DNA of 64,000 nt from Deltaproteobacteria bacterium (lineage in GTDB: Bacteria; Myxococcota_A; Polyangia; Polyangiales; Ga0077539): the NCBI GenBank assembly GCA_030694465.1, contig JAUXYJ010000055.1, positions 326,413-390,412 of the forward strand, given 5' to 3'. The translations under genes and the position numbers were made by a program. The number at the start of each line of letters is the position of its first letter. Positions within the stretch are counted from its first letter, which is position 1. This document shows positions 43,725 through 51,540 of the stretch, in pieces. A model generated the notes under the pieces. It had not been told where the DNA came from. It did no database searches and worked only from the letters and a program-made list of their open reading frames with translations.

Positions 43725-45590
43725 CTAGAAGTGCATGCCCACGTTGGCCGAGAGGTCAATCACGAACAAGAATGACTCAGCCGCGCGAGCGGTCACAGGG
43801 AGCTGAAAGTTAAACGCCAGGTCGCCGCCCACGTGAAACATGTTCGCGAAGCCGTACTCGACGCGGCCACCAGCGTGAATGTTGAGCGTCCCAGAGCGCA
43901 CGTGCGCTGCATTGGGGGTTCCGAACGGGCGGGGTTGAATCTGTCCGAAGCCGCCACCCACGAAGGGCGCGATGGAGAGACCGTTGCGAACAAAGCCGGG
44001 CGAGAGCACCGAGTAGTACGCGCGGGCGCCGACGACCATCATGGGGAGGACGCCGTTGTTGCTCAGCCGCACGGGGGCTCCGGTGCCGATGTCAATGTCC
44101 TCGGTCGCCGTTGAGAAATCTGGCTGAGCGCGAATGAACACGCCAAAACCTAGGTTTTTGAGCACGTTTACGCGGGCCGCGGCGTTGATAAAGAACGTCG
44201 GCGTGAGCCCTGTACCCGACAATCGTGGGCACGCAGCGCCACCCCGACAGGTCTCGCCCGTCGCGCGCTGTCCGATCACGTCGCCCATGCTGGCCTCGAC
44301 GGTGTCGCCCAAAATCGGGACGCCGCCGCCGTTGAGAATTTCGCGATATCGCGGGTCCGAGATGGGCGCGCACTCTGAGAAATTGCGAGTGCATGCGACG
44401 AGGTAGCGCCCCTCGGCGTAGAACACGCCGCGCTGGTAGCGTGCTTGCTCTGCGCGGGCGCCGTTTTCGATCTCGGTGGCTGAGTACAGATCAATCGCCG
44501 CGGTCGGGATCGAGGGCATCAAGAGCGCCGCGCCAAAGCCCACGCCCACGTCGAACGCGAAGCGATACCACGAGCTCTGCGCGCCTCCGCCACCCCCAGG
44601 GGCATCTGCGCACGAGCCTTCGCGACACGCGAGGCCCTCGCCACACTGCTCGTTGCTGTCACAGGGGTCTCCGAGCGAGCGCGCGCTGCTTCCGCCGCGC
44701 CGACAGCTGGGGCCGGTCATCCCTGGGGGGCAGTCTTCGCCGCACGCCTCGGGGGGCATGCGACCCGGAAGCGCGGGCGCAGGCCGAGTGCGCTCGCGCA
44801 CGATCTCGACGCGATTGGGCTGGTCTTCGCTCCCTGCAGTACCGATGACACTGCCGCCTTCATCGTACGCCAACACGTAATAATCGAGGTGGGGTGCGAT
44901 GACCTGGCCACACGGGATCTCAACGCCGTAGCCGTTCGCGACGCGCGCGCTGGCGACCTCGGCGTAGCTGGTCATTCCGAGGCCCTTGTACTTCACGACC
45001 ACGCGTGCGGGGGCCATGCCAGTCGGGGGTTCGACAAAGATCGGGACCGGCGTGTTCTCGACCTGCTCGGTGACCTGCGTGTGCAAGAGCGGCCCCGAGA
45101 CGCGGCTCGCGCCCGTGTTGCCTGTGTTGCCTGTGTTGCCTGTGTTGCCCGTGTTGCCCGTGTTGCCTGTGTTGCCCGTGTTGCCTGTGGACCCGGTAGC
45201 GCCTCCGGCGCGGCGGCGCGCTTGGTCAAACGCGGCGGTGATCTCGGGTGTCACGAGCATGGCGTCGGGCTCGCCTGCGGGGTCCAAGCGGAGGGCCTGC
45301 TCGAACTCGGCGATCCCGGTGTTGGTGTCATTTTGGCCACCGACGGCCACGACGCCGATCGCGATGTGCACGCGACCGAGCATGGAGGGCGTGCAATTGC
45401 GCTGACCACACGAGCCCAGTGCGAGCCGCAGACGGTTGAGTGCGCCGTCGACGTCGAGGTTTTGATAGTCCTCCATCGCTTGCTGGATCATCCCGCGGAC
45501 TTGGCGATCGCGGGTCTGTGCAGACGCTACCGAGGGCAGGGTTGCGACAAGCGTTGCGGACAAAAGGGCGGTCAATACGCTGCGGTTCAT
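43725..45590 (-). CDS. Predicted outer-membrane protein with NTG-repeat linker (paralogue of the downstream gene)
   Basis: The 621-residue protein has a signal peptide (cut after ASA, about residue 24). A TPR-like domain follows (YQNLDVDGALNRLRLAL, pair SCGQRNC), then a linker of eight Asn-Thr-Gly repeats encoded by a 9-bp minisatellite (about residues 137-160). A beta domain is next, then a cysteine-rich linker (DPCDSNEQCGEGLACREGSC) and a larger C-terminal barrel ending NVGMHF. It shares domain order with the gene at 42185. Most residue differences lie in the barrel, so the pair arose by duplication followed by divergence. Role unknown. Confidence 0.78.
   Translation of the reverse strand: MNRSVLTALLSATLVATLPSVASAQTRDRQVRGMIQQAMEDYQNLDVDGALNRLRLALGSCGQRNCTPSMLGRVHIAIGVVAVGGQNDTNTGIAEFEQALRLDPAGEPDAMLVTPEITAAFDQARRRAGGATGSTGNTGNTGNTGNTGNTGNTGNTGNTGASRVSGPLLHTQVTEQVENTPVPIFVEPPTGMAPARVVVKYKGLGMTSYAEVASARVANGYGVEIPCGQVIAPHLDYYVLAYDEGGSVIGTAGSEDQPNRVEIVRERTRPAPALPGRMPPEACGEDCPPGMTGPSCRRGGSSARSLGDPCDSNEQCGEGLACREGSCADAPGGGGGAQSSWYRFAFDVGVGFGAALLMPSIPTAAIDLYSATEIENGARAEQARYQRGVFYAEGRYLVACTRNFSECAPISDPRYREILNGGGVPILGDTVEASMGDVIGQRATGETCRGGAACPRLSGTGLTPTFFINAAARVNVLKNLGFGVFIRAQPDFSTATEDIDIGTGAPVRLSNNGVLPMMVVGARAYYSVLSPGFVRNGLSIAPFVGGGFGQIQPRPFGTPNAAHVRSGTLNIHAGGRVEYGFANMFHVGGDLAFNFQLPVTARAAESFLFVIDLSANVGMHF
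45112..45183 (-). repeat. 9-bp minisatellite, eight copies, coding for Asn-Thr-Gly
   Basis: Eight head-to-tail copies of CCYGTGTTG on the plus strand (Y = C or T) run without interruption from 45112 to 45183. On the coding strand each unit gives Asn-Thr-Gly, and the only variation is silent, at the Thr codon (ACA or ACG). Because the unit is a multiple of three, copy changes keep the frame and only lengthen or shorten a linker in the outer-membrane protein. Confidence 0.95.
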
Positions 45591-45713
45591 GGTGATTTCC
45601 GTCGGTAAGCGAGGTCAGGGTCTACGGTGACGTGACCCAACGCGGGGACATCGTATCGGACATCATGCGGAGAGACGCAAACTCTGGCCGACATGTTGTG
45701 CGAGGGCGAACAA

Positions 45714-46844
45714 TCACCGCACGATGTTTCCGTTGGCGTCGATTTCGTTGAGCTCGACGCGGCGGTTGCTCTGTCGACCCTCTTCGGTCCGGTTGCTCTC
45801 AATCGGAATGCGCGGACCGTAGCCTCGTGAGGTCAACCGCGAGGCGTCGATGTTGTGCGAGATCAGGTAGACACGCACGGCCTCGGCGCGATTGCGAGAC
45901 AACGTCTCATTGCGTCGGACGCTCCCGCGAGAGTCCGTGTGTCCGCCCACTTCGTAGCGCAGGGGCGCGTTGCGTCCGATGGCCAAGAAGCGCACGACCT
46001 CGTCGAGGGTCTCGGTCGCGCTGGGGCGCAACGTCGCGCGGTTGTTGTCAAACTCCACGTGAAAGCGCACGCCGTGGGAGGTCACCTGGATGTGCTGAAA
46101 CACCGGCGGGCAGCCCGAGTTGTCCGGCGGGCCGGCCTCCATCGGGCAGTTGTCTGCCACGTCGAGCACGGTGTCTTGGTCGTTGTCCGGGTCTGGGCAG
46201 CCGTCTTCGTCTTGAAACCCGTCGCGGTCTTCGGGCTCGTTGATGCAGCGATCGGCCCCGTCGAGTACGCCGTCGGCGTCGTTGTCGGGCTCGGGGCAGC
46301 CGTCTTCGTCTTGGTATCCGTCGCGGTCTTCGGGCTCAACCACGCAGCGATCTGCGCTGTCGGGCACCCCATCGCCGTCGGTGTCGGGGTCGTCCGGGCA
46401 GCCGTCTTCGTCGCGAAACGCGTTGAAGTTCTCGGGTTGATCCGGGCACTGGTCGACTGGGTCGAGCAGGCCATCGCCGTCGCGATCGCCGGGCTGTGGC
46501 GGTGGCGGTGGCGGTGGCGGAGCGTCTGCGTGGGGCAAGCAGCGATCGGGCGGGGACAAGCGCAGCGCAGCGTTGGCGTTCGGGAGCGCTTGATCAAAGT
46601 GCTGTTGTGCGCGGGTGAGGTCGCCCTCGTCGAGCTCCATCCCAGAGAAGCGCGTCTCGGCGCGGCCGAGGGCGAGCTCGCGGGGCGCACAGCGCATGGC
46701 TCCGTTGCGTTCGGCCTGATCGAGCGTCGAGCCGACCGCGGACAAGCGCCCGCGGAGAGAGCTGCTGGCTTCGCAGCCGACCATGCCTCCGAGAGCAAGG
46801 GACACGCTGGTCCAGAGCGCGAGGGTCTGCGCGCGAGGTCTCAC
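45714..46844 (-). CDS. OmpA-family lipoprotein with thrombospondin type-3 repeats
   Basis: Started at a GTG (46844) that overlaps the upstream stop as GTGA, the product is 376 residues with a lipobox-like LGGMVGC (Cys24). A helical region of about 75 residues is followed by a run of eight prolines, then four type-3 repeats with D-x-D-G-D-G-x-x-D-x-x-D-x-C and DEDGCP linkers. The OmpA domain contains VGGHTDSRGSVRRNETLSRNRAEAV (split). It would anchor the outer membrane to peptidoglycan. The helical part after the lipid anchor resembles the DUF4398-type protein encoded just upstream. Confidence 0.9.
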   Translation of the reverse strand: MRPRAQTLALWTSVSLALGGMVGCEASSSLRGRLSAVGSTLDQAERNGAMRCAPRELALGRAETRFSGMELDEGDLTRAQQHFDQALPNANAALRLSPPDRCLPHADAPPPPPPPPQPGDRDGDGLLDPVDQCPDQPENFNAFRDEDGCPDDPDTDGDGVPDSADRCVVEPEDRDGYQDEDGCPEPDNDADGVLDGADRCINEPEDRDGFQDEDGCPDPDNDQDTVLDVADNCPMEAGPPDNSGCPPVFQHIQVTSHGVRFHVEFDNNRATLRPSATETLDEVVRFLAIGRNAPLRYEVGGHTDSRGSVRRNETLSRNRAEAVRVYLISHNIDASRLTSRGYGPRIPIESNRTEEGRQSNRRVELNEIDANGNIVR

Positions 46845-47206
46845 TGCGCACCTGCTTGGGCGTTCGCAGCGGCGGGCGTGGTCGCAGTGGCGGGCGTGGT
46901 CGAACACTGTCCACCGCGTGCGCAGTCGCGTGCACGGAGCGCGTTGGTGCGCGCGTCGTCGGCAAGCTCGCTCGCGTGTTGATACTCAGCGTCGCCGGCC
47001 TCTTCGCGTGCCTTGTCGGCGTACGCGCGGGCCAAATAGTATTCGTAGGGACGCGCGCTCTCGGCGCCTGCGAGCCGCGCTTCTTCGAGGGCCTGGTTCG
47101 CTCCTAAGATGTTGACGGTGTAGAGCACCCCACCACAGTGCATGCTGCTCAGGCAGAGCCCAAACATCGCGGCCCATCGTGTGCCATTGCGTAGGCAACG
47201 CCCCAT
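46841..47206 (-). CDS. DUF4398-like small lipoprotein
   Basis: With the ATG at 47206 the product is 121 residues. A hydrophobic N-terminus ends in MHCGG, a possible but atypical lipidation site. The mature part has the helical pattern RPYEYYLARAYADKAREEAGDAEYQHASELADDA, typical in spirit of DUF4398 proteins (quoted by pattern; residues about 52-85), and an Ala/Thr-rich tail. The frame is open 32 codons further up, with no better start. It overlaps the OmpA/TSP3 gene, and such pairs probably act together in the envelope. Confidence 0.78.
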   Translation of the reverse strand: MGRCLRNGTRWAAMFGLCLSSMHCGGVLYTVNILGANQALEEARLAGAESARPYEYYLARAYADKAREEAGDAEYQHASELADDARTNALRARDCARGGQCSTTPATATTPAAANAQAGAQ

Positions 47207-47321
47207 CGACTGAGCGAATTGAGCGCGCTTCACGCTCGGTGTTGTGGTTGTGAGCAGAGGGGACTCTGGCTCGTTTGTACGTCGCACATCAAAAGAGAAC
47301 ATCAGCGCCGAGGCGACGCTA

Positions 47322-47891
47322 TCACCCGCGATTTCGTATGGTCAACGCGCGATCGCGTTGTCTGAGCCCCGCGATCATCACTGCGGCCGCCAAGAGCCAC
47401 AGCGATCCGATGGCGAGATACAACGCAGGGCCGCTCACCGTGAGCCCTGGCTGCGGGTCCAGCCCGCCGCGAAAGTGAACAAAGGTCGTCACGATTCGCA
47501 CGCGATTGCGCAGCGCGAGTGGCGCGATCACCGCGACCGAGCCCAGGCCCACGGCGACCTTGAGCGCCCAGTCGGCGCGGTGAGTGACCACCCAGCGACC
47601 GGCGAGCGCGAAGCTCGCGATCGCCACCACGACGTTGAGCACCAAGACCGCGCCGACGACAATCGAGGGCACTCGGCCGGCGCCCACGAGGTACGAGACG
47701 CTCCAGTCGGGCGCTCTGAGCAAGCAGTACCCCAGCGCGGGCACCGCGGTGAGCAGCTCGTGGGCGACCAATAACCGGGCGGCGTCGGTGCTCCACGGGC
47801 CCCTTGCGCTCGCGCGAAGGCCATTGCGCGCCGCCCATGCGGTCAGCAAGCCCACGGCCGCGTTGAGCAGCACAAACGCAAGGAGTGGCAT
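47322..47891 (-). CDS. Multi-pass membrane protein of unknown function
   Basis: A 189-residue protein with five hydrophobic helices (about 1-20, 43-58, 74-98, 108-127, 157-175) and an Arg-rich end. I do not recognise a family. It lies 11 bases after dapB on the same strand, so it is probably the last gene of the dap operon. The start at 47891 is the only ATG that keeps the first helix intact. Confidence 0.7.
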   Translation of the reverse strand: MPLLAFVLLNAAVGLLTAWAARNGLRASARGPWSTDAARLLVAHELLTAVPALGYCLLRAPDWSVSYLVGAGRVPSIVVGAVLVLNVVVAIASFALAGRWVVTHRADWALKVAVGLGSVAVIAPLALRNRVRIVTTFVHFRGGLDPQPGLTVSGPALYLAIGSLWLLAAAVMIAGLRQRDRALTIRNRG

Positions 47892-47902
47892 CGGTCAGTC
47901 GC

Positions 47903-48697
47903 TCAGCGAAGGCCCAGCACTTGCGCCATGGTGTACTTGCCCGGGGGCTGCCCGACGGCCCACTGTGCTGCGCGCAGGGCGCCCGAGGCGAACACCGCGC
48001 GCGAAGTGGCACGGTGGGTGATCTCAATGCGCTCGCCGTCGCCCGCGAGGATCACCGTGTGGTCTCCCACGACGTCTCCACCACGGATGGCATGCACGCC
48101 GATTTCGCCCCGCTCGCGGCGCGCGTTGCCTTTGCGGCCGTTGCGGACGGAGCTGCTCGCCTCGCCCTGGGCCTGCGTTGCGATCTCGAGCAACCGCAGC
48201 GCGGTCCCGCTGGGCGCGTCGATCTTGGCGCGGTGGTGCGTCTCAAGGATCTCTACGTCAAAGTCTGGGCCCAAGAGCCTCATGGCCTCACGCAAGATCT
48301 CTCCGAGGGTCTGCACGCCGACGCTCATGTTGGGCGCTGCCACCACGGCGACCTTGGTCGAGGCCTCGTCCAGAGCCTCTTTGGCTTCGTCGGTCAGTCC
48401 CGTCGTGCCTACGACGCACGCGATGCCCTTCTCGGCCGCGGCGCGCAGCACCGAGGCGGTCGCGTCGGGGGAGCTAAAGTCCACGACCACGTGCGCTTTC
48501 TCGATCGCGCGGCGGACGTCGTCGGTGAGGCGTACACCGGTCGGTCTGCCGATGAGCGCGCCGGCGTCGGTGCCGAGCTCTGGGTTGCGCGAGCTCTCGA
48601 GCGCGCCCACCAGTCGAAAGTCTGTGGCTGACAAGAGCTGCTCGAGGACTTGTCGTCCCATGCGCCCGGAGGCTCCTGCGAGTGCGACGTGAATCAT
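47903..48697 (-). CDS. dapB: 4-hydroxy-tetrahydrodipicolinate reductase
   Basis: The 264-residue enzyme reduces the product of DapA with NAD(P)H on the way to diaminopimelate and lysine. Signatures: VALAGASGRMGRQVLEQL for the nucleotide, VVDFSSPDAT, GTTGL, NMSVGV, and the active-site segment ETHHRAKIDAPSGTAL with the catalytic His and Lys. The ATG at 48697 gives the standard N-terminus. It is 66 bases after dapA. The C-terminus ends in a short YTMAQVLGLR motif usual for the family. Confidence 0.97.
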   Translation of the reverse strand: MIHVALAGASGRMGRQVLEQLLSATDFRLVGALESSRNPELGTDAGALIGRPTGVRLTDDVRRAIEKAHVVVDFSSPDATASVLRAAAEKGIACVVGTTGLTDEAKEALDEASTKVAVVAAPNMSVGVQTLGEILREAMRLLGPDFDVEILETHHRAKIDAPSGTALRLLEIATQAQGEASSSVRNGRKGNARRERGEIGVHAIRGGDVVGDHTVILAGDGERIEITHRATSRAVFASGALRAAQWAVGQPPGKYTMAQVLGLR

Positions 48698-48763
48698 GGC
48701 GAATCCATTAGGTTTTTCAGAAGACAGAGGGTGCCGTAGTGCATCGCGCACGCGGCCAAGCGA

Positions 48764-49657
48764 TCAGCGCAAGAGACCCTGTTGTTGCAGGGCCGCGCGA
48801 ACTTTTTCAACGCTCGCGTCGGTGGGCCACACGAGCGGGAGGCGGATTTCGGCGGGCGAGAGCCCGAGCAAGTGGGCTGCGGCTTTGACTGGGCCCGGGT
48901 TGCTCTCGACAAACATGGTCTCGTGGAGGGGCAAGAGCGCCAGGTGCTCACTGCGTGCGCGCGAGAGCTCTCCGCGGTGAAACAAGTCCACGACGGACTG
49001 CACTTTGGCCGGCGCAATGTTGCTGGTGACCGAGATCACGCCGCGGCCTCCGCAGGCCAAGATCCCGAGCGTGAGCGCGTCGTCGCCCGAGAGCACCGCG
49101 ACCCGGTCCCCGAGCGCGGCCACGATGGCTTGTGTGCGCACGACGTTGCCCGTGGCCTCTTTGACGGCGACCACGCGGGGGCAATGGTGTGTGATCTCGA
49201 CCAGCGATTCGACCGATAGATCACTCGCGGTGCGTGAGGGCACGTTGTAGAGCACCAGCGGCAGGTCGGTCGCGTCATGGATGGCTCGCACGTGCGCGAT
49301 GAGCCCCGACTGCGTGGGCCGGTTGTAGTACGGCATCACGATCATCGCGGCGTCGACGCCTAGGGCTTGGGCGGCCTGGGTGGCTTTGATGGCGTGGCGG
49401 GTGTCGTTGCTTCCGGTGCCTGCGATGACTTGCGTGCGGCCTTGGGCGCGGGCGATCACGCGGGCGATGAGCGCTCGGGACTCGTCGGCGTCGAGCACGG
49501 GGGACTCGCCGGTGGTGCCACAGGGGACGATCCCGGTGATCCCGCCCTGGATTTGCGCGTCGACGAGGCGGTCGACGGCGTCGAGGTCCAGCGAGCCCTC
49601 GCGAAAGGGTGTAATCAGCGCGGTAAACGCGCCGTCGAAGCGTAGGGCCTTTGCCAT
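48764..49657 (-). CDS. dapA: 4-hydroxy-tetrahydrodipicolinate synthase
   Basis: The 297-residue class-I aldolase condenses pyruvate with aspartate semialdehyde. It has the PCGTTGESPVLDADE motif (Thr48, Thr49), VLYNVPSRT with Tyr137, and the Schiff-base lysine K166 in VAVKEATGN. Length and motif spacing are standard. It feeds the lysine and peptidoglycan diaminopimelate supply, alongside the wall-elongation operon elsewhere in the window. The upstream GH57 gene ends 69 bases before on the same strand. Confidence 0.97.
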   Translation of the reverse strand: MAKALRFDGAFTALITPFREGSLDLDAVDRLVDAQIQGGITGIVPCGTTGESPVLDADESRALIARVIARAQGRTQVIAGTGSNDTRHAIKATQAAQALGVDAAMIVMPYYNRPTQSGLIAHVRAIHDATDLPLVLYNVPSRTASDLSVESLVEITHHCPRVVAVKEATGNVVRTQAIVAALGDRVAVLSGDDALTLGILACGGRGVISVTSNIAPAKVQSVVDLFHRGELSRARSEHLALLPLHETMFVESNPGPVKAAAHLLGLSPAEIRLPLVWPTDASVEKVRAALQQQGLLR

Positions 49658-49726
49658 CTCGTTGCGGTCTTTCAGACGTGTGTCACGGTTGCTAACTCGG
49701 TCCCGGCGAGGTCACGCACGGGGTGC

Positions 49727-51313
49727 TCAGGGACCAAACGCCCAATCGAGCGAGACCTCTTCAAACAAATTGTCGCGGGACTCGAGGTCGGTGAGCCAGG
49801 GCTCGTCGATCTGCCCCGACAAGAGCATCATGCCGAGGCGTCTAAACCTCGCCAAGTGGGCCTCGAAGCGTGCGCGTGCGTAGTGTGGCGCGCCGCCGGT
49901 CTTGATCAAGAAGGCCCAATCAGACGAGAGCATGAGCATCACTTCGCGCACCGATTGCCTCGCGATGCGGCCCTTGAGCCCCTCGTCGCGGCCGTGGTGT
50001 CGCACGATGTCCAAGAGCTCTGAGCACGCGTGGTCGACGTGTCTGAGCATCCAGCTTGAGCCGGGATCCAGCCACACGCTGGCGTAGCCCCCGGCGCCCC
50101 AAGAGCTCACCTCGGGCTCGGCGATGTCGTGGTTGGGGTGGCGCGTGAGGTAGCGCCCCAGGGTGGTGGGCTCGACGCTGTGTTGCATGGGCTCGAGGGC
50201 GCGAAAGACGTTCTCGATCCAGCGGGGGCCTTCGAACCACCAGTGGCCGAAGAGCTCGGCGTCGTAGGGGGCCAAGATGATCGGGGCGGTCTCCATGTGG
50301 CGGGACAAGCGCTCGATCTGGGACTTGCGCGCGTAGGCGAAGTCCAGGGCGTGCACTTTGCTCTGCTCAAACGCGGCGTGGGGGTTGTAGACGCCCTTGC
50401 GGCCGGGCTGGCCGCCGGTGATGCGATAGTATTTGAGTCCGGTGTTTTGCCGGGTTCCGTCGGCGGCGACGAACTCGCTGACGTCTTCGTAGGGGTTGTC
50501 AAAGCCCACGTCGCGGTAGAACTCGCGGTAGAGCGGGTGGCCGGGGTAGCCCACTTCGGCGGCCCACACTTGGTGCGACGCGCTGGGGTCGCGACCGAAG
50601 CACGCGAGGCCCTCGGGGGTGAGAATGGGCGCTGCTGTTCCGTAGCGTGGGCGTGGCGAGGCGTGGGCGATCGCGTGGGACTCAAGCGCGGTGTACGCGA
50701 TGCCGTGGCGTGTGAGGGCTTCGTCGACGCCGGGGGCATACCCGCACTCGGGGAGCCACATGCCGCGCGGGGCGCGCCCAGTGGCGGCCGTGTGGGATTT
50801 GACTGCGAGCTCTACCTGCGCGCGGATCATCCGTGGGTGGTGCAACAGCGACGGAAAAAACGCGTGCGTCGCCCCACAGGTCCAGAGCTCAATGCGGCCG
50901 CGGGCTTCCCAGGCGGCGAGGGCTCCGACGACGTCGCCCCCGATGGCGTCCCAGGTCTTCCACAGGCCGGCTTGGTAGGCGGCGTACCAGCGGATGACTC
51001 CGCCAAGGTCTGTGTGCGGCCCATGGCGGTCGAGCTCTTTGGCGAGCACCCGGTCGATCTTCTCTAAGTGCAGCGCAAACCGAGCCCGCAAGAGCGGGTC
51101 GCGCAGCATGGCCACCAGTGGCGGCGAGAGCGAGAACGTGAGCTCAAACGGCACGTTGTCGTCTTCGAGACGCTCAAACGCCTGCAACATGGGCAGGTAG
51201 CATTCGGCGATGGCTTCGAAGAGCCAACGCTCTTCGAGAAAGTCCTTGTGCTCAGGGTGGCGAACAAAGGGGAGGTGTCCGTGCAGGACTAACGCGACGT
51301 ACCCGGCGGGCAT
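49727..51313 (-). CDS. GH57 family 1,4-alpha-glucan branching enzyme
   Basis: A 528-residue glycoside hydrolase with LVLHGHLPFVRHPE at the start, MWLPECGYAPG containing the nucleophile E189, and APYDAELFGHWWFEGP with the acid/base D351. A C-terminal helical domain contains AHLARFRRLG. The two catalytic positions are almost the same as in characterised GH57 branching enzymes, and the length fits. It introduces alpha-1,6 branches into glycogen or similar glucans in the cytosol. No glycogen synthase gene is adjacent. An alpha-amylase or amylopullulanase activity is less likely given the size. Confidence 0.92.
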   Translation of the reverse strand: MPAGYVALVLHGHLPFVRHPEHKDFLEERWLFEAIAECYLPMLQAFERLEDDNVPFELTFSLSPPLVAMLRDPLLRARFALHLEKIDRVLAKELDRHGPHTDLGGVIRWYAAYQAGLWKTWDAIGGDVVGALAAWEARGRIELWTCGATHAFFPSLLHHPRMIRAQVELAVKSHTAATGRAPRGMWLPECGYAPGVDEALTRHGIAYTALESHAIAHASPRPRYGTAAPILTPEGLACFGRDPSASHQVWAAEVGYPGHPLYREFYRDVGFDNPYEDVSEFVAADGTRQNTGLKYYRITGGQPGRKGVYNPHAAFEQSKVHALDFAYARKSQIERLSRHMETAPIILAPYDAELFGHWWFEGPRWIENVFRALEPMQHSVEPTTLGRYLTRHPNHDIAEPEVSSWGAGGYASVWLDPGSSWMLRHVDHACSELLDIVRHHGRDEGLKGRIARQSVREVMLMLSSDWAFLIKTGGAPHYARARFEAHLARFRRLGMMLLSGQIDEPWLTDLESRDNLFEEVSLDWAFGP

Positions 51314-51540
51314 GGCGCGGGACTGTACAGTGATTCACGGAGAAGGTGTCACTGCGATGGTGGGCGCAGACGTTGCGGGGGATGCGCGCCACGCTCGATT
51401 GTGTGAGGTGTTTGCACTGTTTTTGAGGTCGGGGCTCACAAATCAGGGGAGCGACATTCACCCATGTGGACTGCGGATGCTGTTTTTGAGCTGGTGAGTG
51501 GCCGCGGGCCGTCGGCCCTGGGGCTAACGTTTAGGTCACG

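Noticed and set aside
45112..45183. Tandem repeats considered as a CRISPR array
   Set aside because: The 9-bp units are contiguous, without spacers, and lie in frame inside a coding sequence.
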